From contig NC_059087.1 in NCBI RefSeq assembly GCF_020497125.1, positions 17,889,925 through 17,953,924 of the forward strand: a stretch of DNA of 64,000 nucleotides, written 5' to 3'. Below the pieces are notes generated by a model. That model was not told where the DNA came from. It worked only from the letters and a program-made list of their open reading frames with translations, and searched no databases. The stretch comes from Mauremys mutica. Lineage: Eukaryota > Chordata > Testudines > Geoemydidae. Of this stretch, positions 13,133-21,869 are shown piece by piece. Every line of letters starts with the position of its first letter. Position 1 is the first letter of the stretch. The position numbers and the translations under genes are program-made.

Positions 13133-14272
13133 CTAGGCGGTGGGGTCGGAGTGAGACGTGGCGGAGTGTAATACCGCGGAGCCGAAGGCTGCGTCGTCTC
13201 GAGACTGCTGCACCAACGCGTAGTGGGAGACGAAGGTGTGGACCGAAGACCAGGTGGCCGCTCGACAGATGTCCTGGATGGGAACATGGGCCAGGAAGGC
13301 GGCGGACGAGGTGTGCGCTCTCGTCGAGTGAGCAGTGAGGCAGCATGGTGGCACGCGAGCAAGCTCGTAGCATGTCCGAATGCATGCTGTAACCCATGAG
13401 GAAATCCGCTGCGAGGAGACCGGCTCGCCCTTCATGCGGTCGGCGACTGCTATAAACAGCTGGGTCGAACGCCGGAAGGGCTTCGTCCGCTCGATGTAAA
13501 AAGCGAGCGCCCTGCGGACGTCGAGGGTGTGAAGCTGTTGCTCCCGAGGCGAGGCATGCGGCTTCGGGAAGAAGACCGGGAGGAAGATCTCCTGGTTCAG
13601 GTGAAAGGCCGAGACCACCTTAGGGAGGAAGGCCGGATGCGGTCGAAGCTGCACCTTGTCTCCGTGGAAGACAGTGTAGGGTGGACCCACTGTTAGAGCA
13701 CGGAGCTCAGAGACTCGTCTCGCCGATGTAATGGCGACGAGGAAGGCTGTCTTCCAGGAGAGGTAGAGCAGGGAGCATGTGGCCATAGGCTCGAAGGGCG
13801 GTCCCATGAGTTTGGTCAGGACGAGGTTCAAATCCCAGGTCAGGGCAGGACGCCGCACCGGCGGGTACAGGTGGTCGAGGCCTTTAAGGAAGTGGGAAAC
13901 CATCTGGTTGGAAAAGATGGAGCGACCTTCCGCAGATGGGCGAAAGGCGGACACTGCTGCCAGGTGCACCCTCAAGGAGGAGACCGCAAGACCTTGCTCC
14001 TTAAGGTACCAGAGGTAGTCCAGAATGGTAGGGACAGGTACTACGAATGGATTGAGTTCTCGGCTATCACACCAGAGTGTGAATCGCTTCCACTTCGCAA
14101 GGTAGGTGGAGCGAGTGGAAGGCTTTCTGCTCTCAAGCAGGACTTGCTGCACCGCCGCCGAACAGTCCCTCTCTGTGTGGGTCAACCACGCAGGTACCAG
14201 GCTGTAAGATGGAGGGACTGCAGGTTCGGATGGCGGAGTCTGCCGAAGTCCTGGGTGATGAGGTCCGGCCAT
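13133..14272 (-). CDS. DIRS tyrosine recombinase
   Basis: The open frame runs from 15091, but its first 270 codons are only the shadow of RNase H in another frame. The recombinase itself probably starts near the methionine at 14272, residue 274 of the open frame. A core-binding SAM-like domain (about 320-385: STYLAKWKRF, LDYLWYLKEQ) is followed by the catalytic domain. The residues expected in this family are present: Arg459 in ARRVSEL, His588 and Arg591 in HSTR, Trp614 in RAATWS, and Tyr624 in SHYAL. The catalytic tyrosine lies 33 residues after the HxxR arginine, a normal spacing. The frame is uninterrupted. It would join circular DNA to the target without duplication. It overlaps the end of the pol frame by about 90 bases. 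Confidence 0.88.
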   Translation of the reverse strand: MAGPHHPGLRQTPPSEPAVPPSYSLVPAWLTHTERDCSAAVQQVLLESRKPSTRSTYLAKWKRFTLWCDSRELNPFVVPVPTILDYLWYLKEQGLAVSSLRVHLAAVSAFRPSAEGRSIFSNQMVSHFLKGLDHLYPPVRRPALTWDLNLVLTKLMGPPFEPMATCSLLYLSWKTAFLVAITSARRVSELRALTVGPPYTVFHGDKVQLRPHPAFLPKVVSAFHLNQEIFLPVFFPKPHASPREQQLHTLDVRRALAFYIERTKPFRRSTQLFIAVADRMKGEPVSSQRISSWVTACIRTCYELARVPPCCLTAHSTRAHTSSAAFLAHVPIQDICRAATWSSVHTFVSHYALVQQSRDDAAFGSAVLHSATSHSDPTA

Positions 14273-15087
14273 AACAGAAGGGGGAGAGGATCCCGAACGG
14301 AGAGCTCGAGCAGCAGGGTGTACCAATGTTGCCTCGGCCAGGCCGGAGCCATGAGTATGACGGTGGCTCTGTCCCTCCGAAGCTTCTGTAGCACTCTGTG
14401 CACGAGCGGGAACGGAGGGAAGGTGTAGAGGAGGTGAGTCTTCCAGGAATACAGGAAGGCATCCGACAGGGACCCCGGCAAGTGACCCCGGAACGAGCAG
14501 AACAGGTGGCACTTTCTGTTCGCCTTGGAGGCGAATAGGTCTATCCGGGGAAACCCCCACCTGCGGAAGATTGTGTGCACGACGTCGGGACGGAGAGACC
14601 ACTCGTGGGAGAGGAACGACCTGCTGAGATGGTCGGCCAGCGTGTTCTGCACTCCCGGAAGAAAGGACGCTTCCAGGTGAATGGAGTGGGTCACGCAGAA
14701 GTCCCACAGGAGCATCGCTTCCTTGCAGAGGAGGGAGGAGCGGGCTCCGCCCTGCTTGTTCACGTAGAACATTGCTGTTGTATTGTCCGTGAACACTGTC
14801 ACACAGCGGCCTTGCAGATGGGTGCGGAAGGTGTGACAGGCCAAACGGATCGCTCGCAGCTTGCGGACATTGATGTGCAGAGCGAGCTCCTGGGGCGACC
14901 ACAGGCCCTGGGTATGAAGGTCGCCCAGGTGAGCTCCCCAACCGAGCGCTGAGGCATCCGTGGTCAGAGTGGCGGACGGGCGAGGAGGGTGGAACGGGAC
15001 TCCCGCACAGACGACCTCCGGATCTAGCCACCAGTTGAGGGACTCGAGGGTTGGCCTGGAGACTGTGACCACCATATCGATAGGATC
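14182..15087 (-). CDS. DIRS RNase H and methyltransferase-like region (pol continuation)
   Basis: Same frame as the RT, after one TGA; the first methionine is at 15075. Numbered from there, RNase H motifs are TTDAS (Asp40), TDNTTA (Asp97) and LADHLSR (Asp148). The catalytic Glu expected before LRAIRL is Lys72 instead, so nuclease activity is probably lost in this copy. Residues about 165-297 match the conserved post-RNase H region of DIRS elements (IDLFAS, WP..HWY), often described as Dam-methyltransferase-like. The end overlaps the recombinase frame. Confidence 0.85.
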   Translation of the reverse strand, partial: DPIDMVVTVSRPTLESLNWWLDPEVVCAGVPFHPPRPSATLTTDASALGWGAHLGDLHTQGLWSPQELALHINVRKLRAIRLACHTFRTHLQGRCVTVFTDNTTAMFYVNKQGGARSSLLCKEAMLLWDFCVTHSIHLEASFLPGVQNTLADHLSRSFLSHEWSLRPDVVHTIFRRWGFPRIDLFASKANRKCHLFCSFRGHLPGSLSDAFLYSWKTHLLYTFPPFPLVHRVLQKLRRDRATVILMAPAWPRQHWYTLLLELSVRDPLPLLLWPDLITQDFGRLRHPNLQSLHLTAWYLRG

Positions 15088-16311
15088 TCAATGCGGCCGA
15101 TACACTGTCGCCAGCCAGGCCTGGAACGTGCGCCGATGGAGCCGCGCGTACGCGGTGACATACGTACAGGATGCCATGTGGCCCAGGAGGCGGAGGCAGG
15201 ATCGCACCGTCGTGGTCGGGAAGGTGACGAGGTCCCGGATGATGGAGACCATTGTCTGGTGTCGAGAACGCGGCAGGCAGGCGCGGGCCAACGAGGAGTC
15301 GAGGACCGCTCCAATGAACTCCACCCGCTGCGACGGAATCAAGGTGGACTTCTCAGCGTTGATGAGAAGACCGAGTCGCCGGAAGAGGGACAGGATTTCT
15401 GTCAACTGGCCCATTACCAGCCGTCGAGACTGTCCGCGAACCAGCCAGTCGTCGAGATACGGGTAGACATGTATCTGACGATGGCAGAGGGCTGCGGCAA
15501 CCACTGCCATGCATTTGGTAAACACCCTCGGTGCGGTGGAGAGCCCGAATGGTAACACGGCGAACTGGTAGTGGGCGTTGTTGACCACAAAACGGAGGTA
15601 ACGTCGATGAGGAGGATAGATTGCGACATGGAAGTAGGCGTCCTTCATGTCGAGGGCGGCAAACCAGTCTCCCGGATCCAGAGAGGGAATGATGGTCCCC
15701 AGGGTGACCATGCGAAACTTGGGCTTGAGCAGGTATTTGTTCAGCTCTCGAAGGTCCAGGATAGGACGTAGCCCTCCTTTCGCTTTGGGGATGAGAAAAT
15801 ATCGGGAATAGAATCCCCTGCCCCGCCTGTCTTGAGGCACTGCTTCTATGGCACCCACGCTCAACAGAGTCTGGACCTCTTGTAAGAGGACTTGCTCGTG
15901 AGAGGGGTCCCTGAAGAGGGACAGAGAGGGTGGGTGGGAAGGTGGGGGCGAAACAAATTGAAGGCGGTATCCCGACTGGACTGTTTGAAGCACCCAGTTG
16001 TCCGTTGTTATTTGGGACCACGCCGAAAAGAAATAGGAGAGGCGGTTGTGGAAGAGAAGGGTAGGATCCGGTAGGGAGAGTGATAGGCCGTCCTCGTGCA
16101 TCCCATCAAAAGGCCTGCTTGGACCCCTGAGGGGCCTTGGAAGAGGCCTGGCCCTGGTTACGCCTGTTGCCGGAAGGACGACGGCGATTTGGGCCCGGTC
16201 GCCTGCTATTGTACGGGCGGTAGCGTTGTTGATGGAAGGACCGGGGGGGTTGCTGCCGGAAGGACCTGCGCTGTGGAGCCGGCGTGTGCATCCCGAGGGT
16301 GCGGATGGCAA
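15088..16311 (-). CDS. DIRS reverse transcriptase (ends at an in-frame TGA)
   Basis: The 407-codon frame shows RT motifs in order: IPKAKGGLRPILDLREL (about 174-190), LDMKDAY with catalytic Asp221, LPFGLSTAP (253-261), and the YLDD box with Asp287 and Asp288. The thumb reaches the C-terminus. The frame begins within the gag 3' end; an ATG at 16101-16099 lies five bases beyond the gag stop and may be the real start. The stop at 15090-15088 is a single TGA after which the same frame continues directly into RNase H, so this is most likely a nonsense mutation splitting one polyprotein. Confidence 0.88.
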   Translation of the reverse strand: MPSAPSGCTRRLHSAGPSGSNPPGPSINNATARTIAGDRAQIAVVLPATGVTRARPLPRPLRGPSRPFDGMHEDGLSLSLPDPTLLFHNRLSYFFSAWSQITTDNWVLQTVQSGYRLQFVSPPPSHPPSLSLFRDPSHEQVLLQEVQTLLSVGAIEAVPQDRRGRGFYSRYFLIPKAKGGLRPILDLRELNKYLLKPKFRMVTLGTIIPSLDPGDWFAALDMKDAYFHVAIYPPHRRYLRFVVNNAHYQFAVLPFGLSTAPRVFTKCMAVVAAALCHRQIHVYPYLDDWLVRGQSRRLVMGQLTEILSLFRRLGLLINAEKSTLIPSQRVEFIGAVLDSSLARACLPRSRHQTMVSIIRDLVTFPTTTVRSCLRLLGHMASCTYVTAYARLHRRTFQAWLATVYRPH

Positions 16312-18550
16312 TGCGACCGTCCTTCAGGGTCTGAATCCGGGAATCAGTCTTCTCAGAGAAGAGACCCTGGGTGTCAAAAGGCAGGTCCTGTAATGTATAC
16401 TGCACCTCCGGCGGCAGGGTGGAGGACTGCAGCCAGGAGATGCGCCGCATCGTCACACCGGAGGCTAAGGTCCGAGCTCCCGAGTCCGCGGCGTCAAGGG
16501 CGGCCGTGATGGAGGACCTGGACGATTTCTTCCCCTCGTCCAACATCACCAAGAACTCCTGGCGGGAGGCTGTTGGCAGGAGCTCTGTAAACTTCGCCAG
16601 GGACGCCATGATGTCATAGACGTACCTGGCGAGGAAGACCATCTGGTTGGCGATGCGCATTTGTAGGCCGCCAGCCGAGTAGACCTTGCGGCCTAACAGG
16701 TCCATTCGCCGCGCGTCCTTCGACTTAGGCGCAGGGGCAGGTTGACAATGCCTCTCCCTGTTGTTGACCGACTGAACGACCAACGAGTCCGGGCTTGGGT
16801 GAGTATAGAGATATTCGTAGCCCGTGGGGGGGACTGAATATTTGCGCTCGACCCCACGAGCCGTAGGAGGGATGGACGCCGGTGTCTGCCAGAGTGTGGT
16901 GGCGTTCTTCTGTATTGTCCGTACAAACGGTAACGCCACTCGCACTGGAGCCTCCGCTCCGACGACGTTAGTGATAGGGTCCTCGTCCTCCTGAACCTCC
17001 GCCACAGGAAGATTCATGGCCGTTGCCACGCGGCGAAGCAGGTCTTGGTGAGCCTTCAGGTCTATTGGCGGAGGCTCCTTGGTAGAAGCTCCGGCCACCG
17101 CCTCGTCCGGTGAGGACGACGAGGACAAGCCCTGGACGACGACCTCCGTCGAAGGACCTGCAGACTGTTCGTCGGCTGGGTCGGGCTGCATGGTCCTCTC
17201 GCGGTCAGGCTCGCGTGGTGGTGAAGGGGGCGGTCGGCTAACAGTCACCTCTGGTACCCTGCGCTCGGAGGCAGGGGCTCTTGGGGGCAATGGCACCCCC
17301 TGAGACTCATACTGGGCCCATGGCACCCAGAATCCCCACTGCTGTGCCCCCTGAGGTTGACCGTGTGGGGTAGGCGGTAGGTGTCCATTGCTGTCCGCCG
17401 CGGAGGCGACCGACGCAGGGCGGGATGGCCATGGCGGTGCCGAGGCGCTGATGGATTGCGCCGTCGACTGAGGCAGTCCGGCCCCGGACGGTGCCGAGGA
17501 TCGGTGCCGGTCTTCATGGTACCGGGATGGTGACCGAGACCAACGTCTGCCGCGGTGCCGGGAGCTCGACCGGGATCCGGACCTGCGGTGCCGGGAGCGG
17601 CTGCGCAAGTCGCGGTACCGGGAACGGTGCCGGGACGGAGACCTCCGTCGGTGCCGACGCGACGGCGAACGGGACCTGGTGCGACGCCGGGAGTGCGACC
17701 GGTACTGCGATGAACGGTACCGGGACTGCGACCGACGTCGAGACGGCGACCGGTGCCGAGATCGCGAGCGGTGCCAAGATCGTGAGCGGTGCCAAGATCG
17801 CGAGCGACGGGACGGTGACCTGCGGTGGGACCGGGAACGTGACCGGGACCGGGAGCGTCGTCCGTGCCGTCTGTCCGGAGAGGGCGGCCGGATCATCATG
17901 GCCGGCTTTCCTGCCGACACGACAGCCCGCACCGGCGGTGCCGGGGGCCGGAGGCTCGGTGCCTCTATGAGCTGTATAAGCTCGCGCGCCGAGGAGAATG
18001 TCTCCGGCGTAGATGGCAGCCGGGGCTCGACCACGGTCGGTGCCGGGGAGCATGGCGGTGCCGGACTCGACGGCCCTTGCGGCGCCGGAGTCAACGGCCC
18101 GGTGCACGTCTTGTGCACGGCCACCGCGGGGGCCGCAGGTGGCGCAATTGTCTTCGCTGCTGAGTCCTCAGCGCGGGACTTAGCAATTGCCTTCGCCAGC
18201 TTGCGCTTCTTAGAAGGCGAGAGCGAGCGGTGCCGGGTCTTCGGAGCCGCTGGCTGAGGCTGCGGAGCTGCGGTGCCGGAGCGGCTCGGGGCCGCCGGTG
18301 CGCTCTGCACTGATGAAGTTCTCGGTGCCGGCGCGGACGGTGCCGGGGGCTGGAGCGACGCCTCCATTAGGAGCTGTTTTAATCTAATGTCCCGCTCCTT
18401 ACGAGTTCGTGGCTTAAAGGCGGAACAGATAGAACACTTATCTGTTCGGTGACCTTCTCCAAGGCAATGGAGGCAGGCGTCGTGCGGGTCCCTGACTGGC
18501 ATAGGCCTCTGGCAAGATGCGCAGGGCTTAAAGCCCGGTGCCTTGGGCAT
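16106..18550 (-). CDS. DIRS Gag-like protein with zinc-binding N-terminus and RS domain
   Basis: Intact 814-codon frame. Residues 10-42 carry a Cys/His cluster (Cys10, 13, 26, 29, His34, Cys39, 42) that resembles a zinc-binding treble or knuckle fold. Residues 60-225 are rich in Ala and Pro. Residues about 227-351 form a long arginine-serine (RS) domain like those of splicing SR proteins. A moderately conserved globular part (about 500-745) follows and probably corresponds to the capsid-like region, then a basic Arg/Gln-rich tail. It presumably packages element RNA. The ATG at 18550 is the first in frame after the terminal repeat. The end overlaps the longest form of the pol frame by about 200 bases. 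No frameshift or stop was found. Confidence 0.85.
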   Translation of the reverse strand: MPKAPGFKPCASCQRPMPVRDPHDACLHCLGEGHRTDKCSICSAFKPRTRKERDIRLKQLLMEASLQPPAPSAPAPRTSSVQSAPAAPSRSGTAAPQPQPAAPKTRHRSLSPSKKRKLAKAIAKSRAEDSAAKTIAPPAAPAVAVHKTCTGPLTPAPQGPSSPAPPCSPAPTVVEPRLPSTPETFSSARELIQLIEAPSLRPPAPPVRAVVSAGKPAMMIRPPSPDRRHGRRSRSRSRSRSHRRSPSRRSRSWHRSRSWHRSRSRHRSPSRRRSQSRYRSSQYRSHSRRRTRSRSPSRRHRRRSPSRHRSRYRDLRSRSRHRRSGSRSSSRHRGRRWSRSPSRYHEDRHRSSAPSGAGLPQSTAQSISASAPPWPSRPASVASAADSNGHLPPTPHGQPQGAQQWGFWVPWAQYESQGVPLPPRAPASERRVPEVTVSRPPPSPPREPDRERTMQPDPADEQSAGPSTEVVVQGLSSSSSPDEAVAGASTKEPPPIDLKAHQDLLRRVATAMNLPVAEVQEDEDPITNVVGAEAPVRVALPFVRTIQKNATTLWQTPASIPPTARGVERKYSVPPTGYEYLYTHPSPDSLVVQSVNNRERHCQPAPAPKSKDARRMDLLGRKVYSAGGLQMRIANQMVFLARYVYDIMASLAKFTELLPTASRQEFLVMLDEGKKSSRSSITAALDAADSGARTLASGVTMRRISWLQSSTLPPEVQYTLQDLPFDTQGLFSEKTDSRIQTLKDGRIAIRTLGMHTPAPQRRSFRQQPPRSFHQQRYRPYNSRRPGPNRRRPSGNRRNQGQASSKAPQGSKQAF

Positions 18551-18737
18551 GAGCCCGCACCGGGGGAGGAAAGGGAGGGGATACCCCCCTTAACCTTATC
18601 CTAAAACCTAACTAACTAACTATCAAAAACTATCTACACTAAGTACTAAACGAACTATATACAGAGAACAGTAGCGAGAGCTAGGGTGGTGGAGGACAGA
18701 GAGCACTCCACAGTTCCAACTGGCCGTCACGGGCGGT

Positions 18738-18902
18738 AAGAAGGAACTGAGGAGCGGACGGGCCGGCTGGGGTATATAACAGGCGCCATAGCGGCGCCAC
18801 TCCAGGGGGCGCCAGCCGGCCCGCCGGAGTTGCTAGGGTAAAAAAGTTCCGAAGAGCCGTGCACGCGCGGCGCGCACACCTGACTGGAATGCATAGGAGC
18901 AA
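18738..18902 (-). repeat. DIRS inverted terminal repeat, right copy (upstream end, promoter side)
   Basis: Inverted partner of 12815-12979. On the minus strand it leads into gag. Its outer tail to 18918 is found again, inverted, in the ICR. Confidence 0.9.
18773..18778 (-). promoter_or_regulatory. TATA-like motif of the DIRS promoter
   Basis: TATATA on the minus strand inside the right terminal repeat lies about 220 bases upstream of the gag ATG. A start near 18745 would give a short leader. Promoter use is inferred from position only. Confidence 0.4.
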
Positions 18903-19187
18903 TCACTCGAAGAAGAAGTAGATAATACCCATTCTTGTGCAGTTCAAAAGAGGTTATGTCCTGATCCAATGTTGTAGCATTCAGCTATCACAGTACTCTC
19001 AAAGTTGGCAAAGCTACATAAGGAGAAAAAACATCTATGTAAGAGGTCCTGGCCTCTAGCCTCAGCAAGGACACAATGTCACTTCCTTTCCTCCACCCAA
19101 AGGAAAATGCACAAACTGGAACAATTGATGGGTGGCCGATAGCTTTGTATTCAGTAATATGCACTATGCACAATAACACTGCAGGTT

Positions 19188-19282
19188 ACATAGAGTCATG
19201 GAGTTTAAAGCCAGAAGGGACCATCCGATCATCTAATCTGACCTCCTGTATATCACAAGTAGCCAGCAACAATTTACAATGC
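19188..19282 (-). mobile_element. CR1 LINE 3' terminus, inverted
   Basis: The minus-strand sequence reads AGATGATCGGATGGTCCCTTC and then the CATGACTCTATG-like terminus, the same 3' end as at 44155-44215. Confidence 0.75.
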
Positions 19283-20929
19283 TAAGGAACTGGAACAAGT
19301 GGGTTCAGCTGTATATTTTAGCCTATTTCGTATGAAGGCAGTTTTCCAGAAAGGATGATATTTTAAATCTTTCACACTCAAAATATCTGTATCTAGCACC
19401 ATTGGTGTGCATCTCCCCTAGTAATGCAAATCAAAAAACACCCCACATCAAAACAAAACCACAACAAAGCCCATGCTTCATAAGCCTCGAAGAACTGGTA
19501 GCTTTCTTGAACCAGTCACACTTTCTTGAACCATCCACACTTATGTTCTAGGAAGCTTATTTTCCAATTCCGTTAATACCTTGTAGAGATAAGACTCAGT
19601 CAATACATGAAGGAAGTACCCATTTAGAATACACAAAAGAAAGGACAACTGTTCAAATCAGTTGAAGCATTTTTGAAAATTTAACTAGTTTAATCAACTG
19701 GTTGATTAAAGGAATTTTCAGAGATTTTTTTTTTTTTTTACTGACTGTAGGTAGGGCTCTGCAATAGGGCAGCCCTGCCTTGCACGCTCCCATGTCTGAC
19801 CTTGCCATGACAGGTGCATCTGCCTGAGTTTCCCCTTGGTACAGCCATAAAAGGAGCAGTCTCGCTCCATATCCAATTCTAAAGCTTGCCTCTAGGCATG
19901 ATTTATTTATTCCTCTGCCTGCTCATTAATCCACAGAACCCTCGTGATAAAACCATTCTCCCAAAATTCCGAGTAAAAAAGGCTCCAAATGGATCCTTTT
20001 CCATTCTCCCACCTGCAATGTCATTTCCAGCTCATATCTGGAGAGTTATTAACCCAGCTGTCCCCAGATTCTTTCTGCCCTTGTCCCAGACCTCTACTCT
20101 CCAGGCCATTGCTGGAGAGCTCCCAGAGTTGCTTTGTTTCTGCCACACTTTTTCAATAGCCCCATGTCAGGTTTCCCACAAGAGACCTCCCCACAATTTA
20201 CCACTTACCCAGGCCTCCCTGCCTGTGATTCCTTCCCCTGCTTTGGGAAGGACCTCTTGTTCTGGGCTCCTGTTCCCACAGTCCTCCTCTCAGGCCTGCT
20301 GCAAGGAGACTTCCTGCAGTGTTCCACTCATTCAGGCCTTCCTGCTTGTTTTGTCCTATGCAGTTCCTAGGATTCACCCTCCAGCTCCCCTGTCTTGTTT
20401 CAGGCTTGGCAGTTTCTAACCAGGTGGGGTCAGTTTAATTATGAGGGGATAAGAAGCTGTACACTTTCTGTTGGCATCCTCAGATAATTAATTTGTTTCC
20501 TTAACAGTTTGCCAAAACCTAAACATCAGCTGACCCCCAGAGCATGCTGCAGGTCCTATTTAATCTCTTAAAACTTTCCTGTGAAGGATGTTTGATTTGA
20601 TGGGAGTTCTATTAGGAGAGATAGGGGTTTGATGAGTGTCAGATTATAATCTACATCTACACATCCAAACATGGCATTCTAATCAACTATTAAAATAACC
20701 TCTGAATACTTCTCCCATAAAACCCATAAGCGATGATTGATGGGAGACTCTGAGTGATGTTTGAGGTCAAACTCCTATAAATCCCTAAGAAGCTCAGATA
20801 CCGCCAGGGTATATTCTCAAAAGAGAAGCCAGGAACTATCTAGGCACTGGTATAGCCCCATTACATAGCATAGGAGTGCCTCAGATATATTAATTGAATT
20901 TATGCTGACAGCCCACCATGAGGTCTCAT

Positions 20930-21050
20930 TTTATAGAAGAGAAACTGAGATACTGAAAGAGTGACTTACCCAAATTACAAAGGCAGCCTGTGGATAAGGC
21001 AGGAGCTGAACCCAGATCACCTGAGTTCTAAATGAATTCCTTTAATCACA
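20930..21050 (-). repeat. MIR SINE fragment, inverted
   Basis: GAGAAACTGAGATACTGAAAG, GTGACTTACCC and GCTGAACCCAGATCACC follow the inverse MIR consensus. Confidence 0.65.
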
Positions 21051-21869
21051 AGACTATATCTTCCTCTCCAGTTGTATGGTGAAAACTTTCTCTTTGCTCC
21101 AACAAATTTTCAGCTGGAACTCCTGAAAAAGTAATCATCAACCATCTCAGGCACCCCAGAAGAGATGGTGGAGGGTGTCCTAGCACCACCAATGGAGGTC
21201 TAGGGAATGAGATTAGCAGTTAATGGCATTAATGCTGCAGAGTTCTTCATTACTAGGAGATGCAGCATACTTTCCAAGGTCCTTGTACATACATGCTAGC
21301 TTAGATATATACTTTCGGCAAAGTCTATGATGGCATAAGCCCTCAAATGGAGAAGACTGAGTTGCATTTCACAGAACTCCATCATACCCATTACAGACTC
21401 AGAGTTGAGACTTTGTGTAATGTATATATTAAAAAGTGACTCCAAATATCTCTGCACTTAATCACTGGAGTGAACTACTCCAGAGGTGTTTTCAGCTGCT
21501 GTCTAAATTAATGTTTACTATTTTAAAACTTTTCTGATTAAAGAGGAATCACAAAAGCTCCTCCTGACCAAAGAAGAAATATAAAAGAAAGTGTCTGTGT
21601 TTATTGTGCTTTCCTGAAATTCATGCCTGCTGTGTCAGGCTGGCCAAGTTTACTAAATAAAATAAAGAGGCATCATCCAATCTGTTTAGATCCCCAAATT
21701 ATCTTCCTTCAAAAAGAAGGCAATTCCTATGCAGAATCTTTTGAAAATAAGTTTGTTATGCTTTTAGGTTCTGAAAGTGCCATTAAGCATTCTTCACAGT
21801 TGTGAGCAAGAGGTTTGAGACACACTGACCAGGGACATATCCTAACTTCTTATCTTTAGAAAATATATT

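Larger units (their letters stand above)
12770..18918 (-). mobile_element. DIRS-type tyrosine-recombinase retrotransposon, nearly complete
   Basis: The element is about 6.15 kb, in minus orientation, bounded by inverted terminal repeats, with an internal complementary region (ICR) next to the downstream repeat. Genes in order are gag, RT-RNase H-methyltransferase-like, and a tyrosine recombinase overlapping the pol frame. This is the DIRS layout; these elements replicate through a circular intermediate and integrate with a tyrosine recombinase, without target-site duplications. None is seen here. CpG content is far above the surrounding AT-rich DNA, and the two terminal repeats differ at about four of roughly 160 positions by eye, so the copy is fairly young. 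Two defects (a TGA at 15090-15088 and a lost RNase H Glu) suggest that it is now inactive or dependent on other copies. Confidence 0.92.
18919..21869. other. Intergenic with CR1 and MIR pieces
   Basis: Apart from the repeats listed, a C/T-rich open stretch at 19886-20419 (plus, 177 codons) has low-complexity Pro/Ser/Leu content and no domain; it looks like decayed repeat DNA. A T-run lies at about 19727. Confidence 0.5.

Noticed and set aside
13871..14428. 185-codon plus-strand open frame inside the DIRS element
   Set aside because: It is the antisense of the recombinase/RNase H coding region; GC-rich coding DNA gives open antisense frames. No domain.
15353..16021. 222-codon minus-strand frame overlapping the reverse transcriptase
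   Set aside because: An alternative frame of the RT gene; the RT motifs are in the other frame.
17491..17970. Plus-strand Gly/Thr-rich open frames opposite the RS domain
   Set aside because: Their repetitive composition is a direct reflection of the RS codons on the other strand.
12720..18970. Target-site duplication around the young DIRS
   Set aside because: No duplicated flank is visible beyond the AAG shared by the element ends; DIRS elements are not expected to make one.
19886..20419. 177-codon plus-strand open frame
   Set aside because: C/T-rich low-complexity sequence with no domain, probably decayed repeat DNA.
1..21869. PPIL2 3' exons expected next to YPEL1 from mammalian gene order
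   Set aside because: No cyclophilin or U-box coding segment was found by eye; they may lie outside the window.
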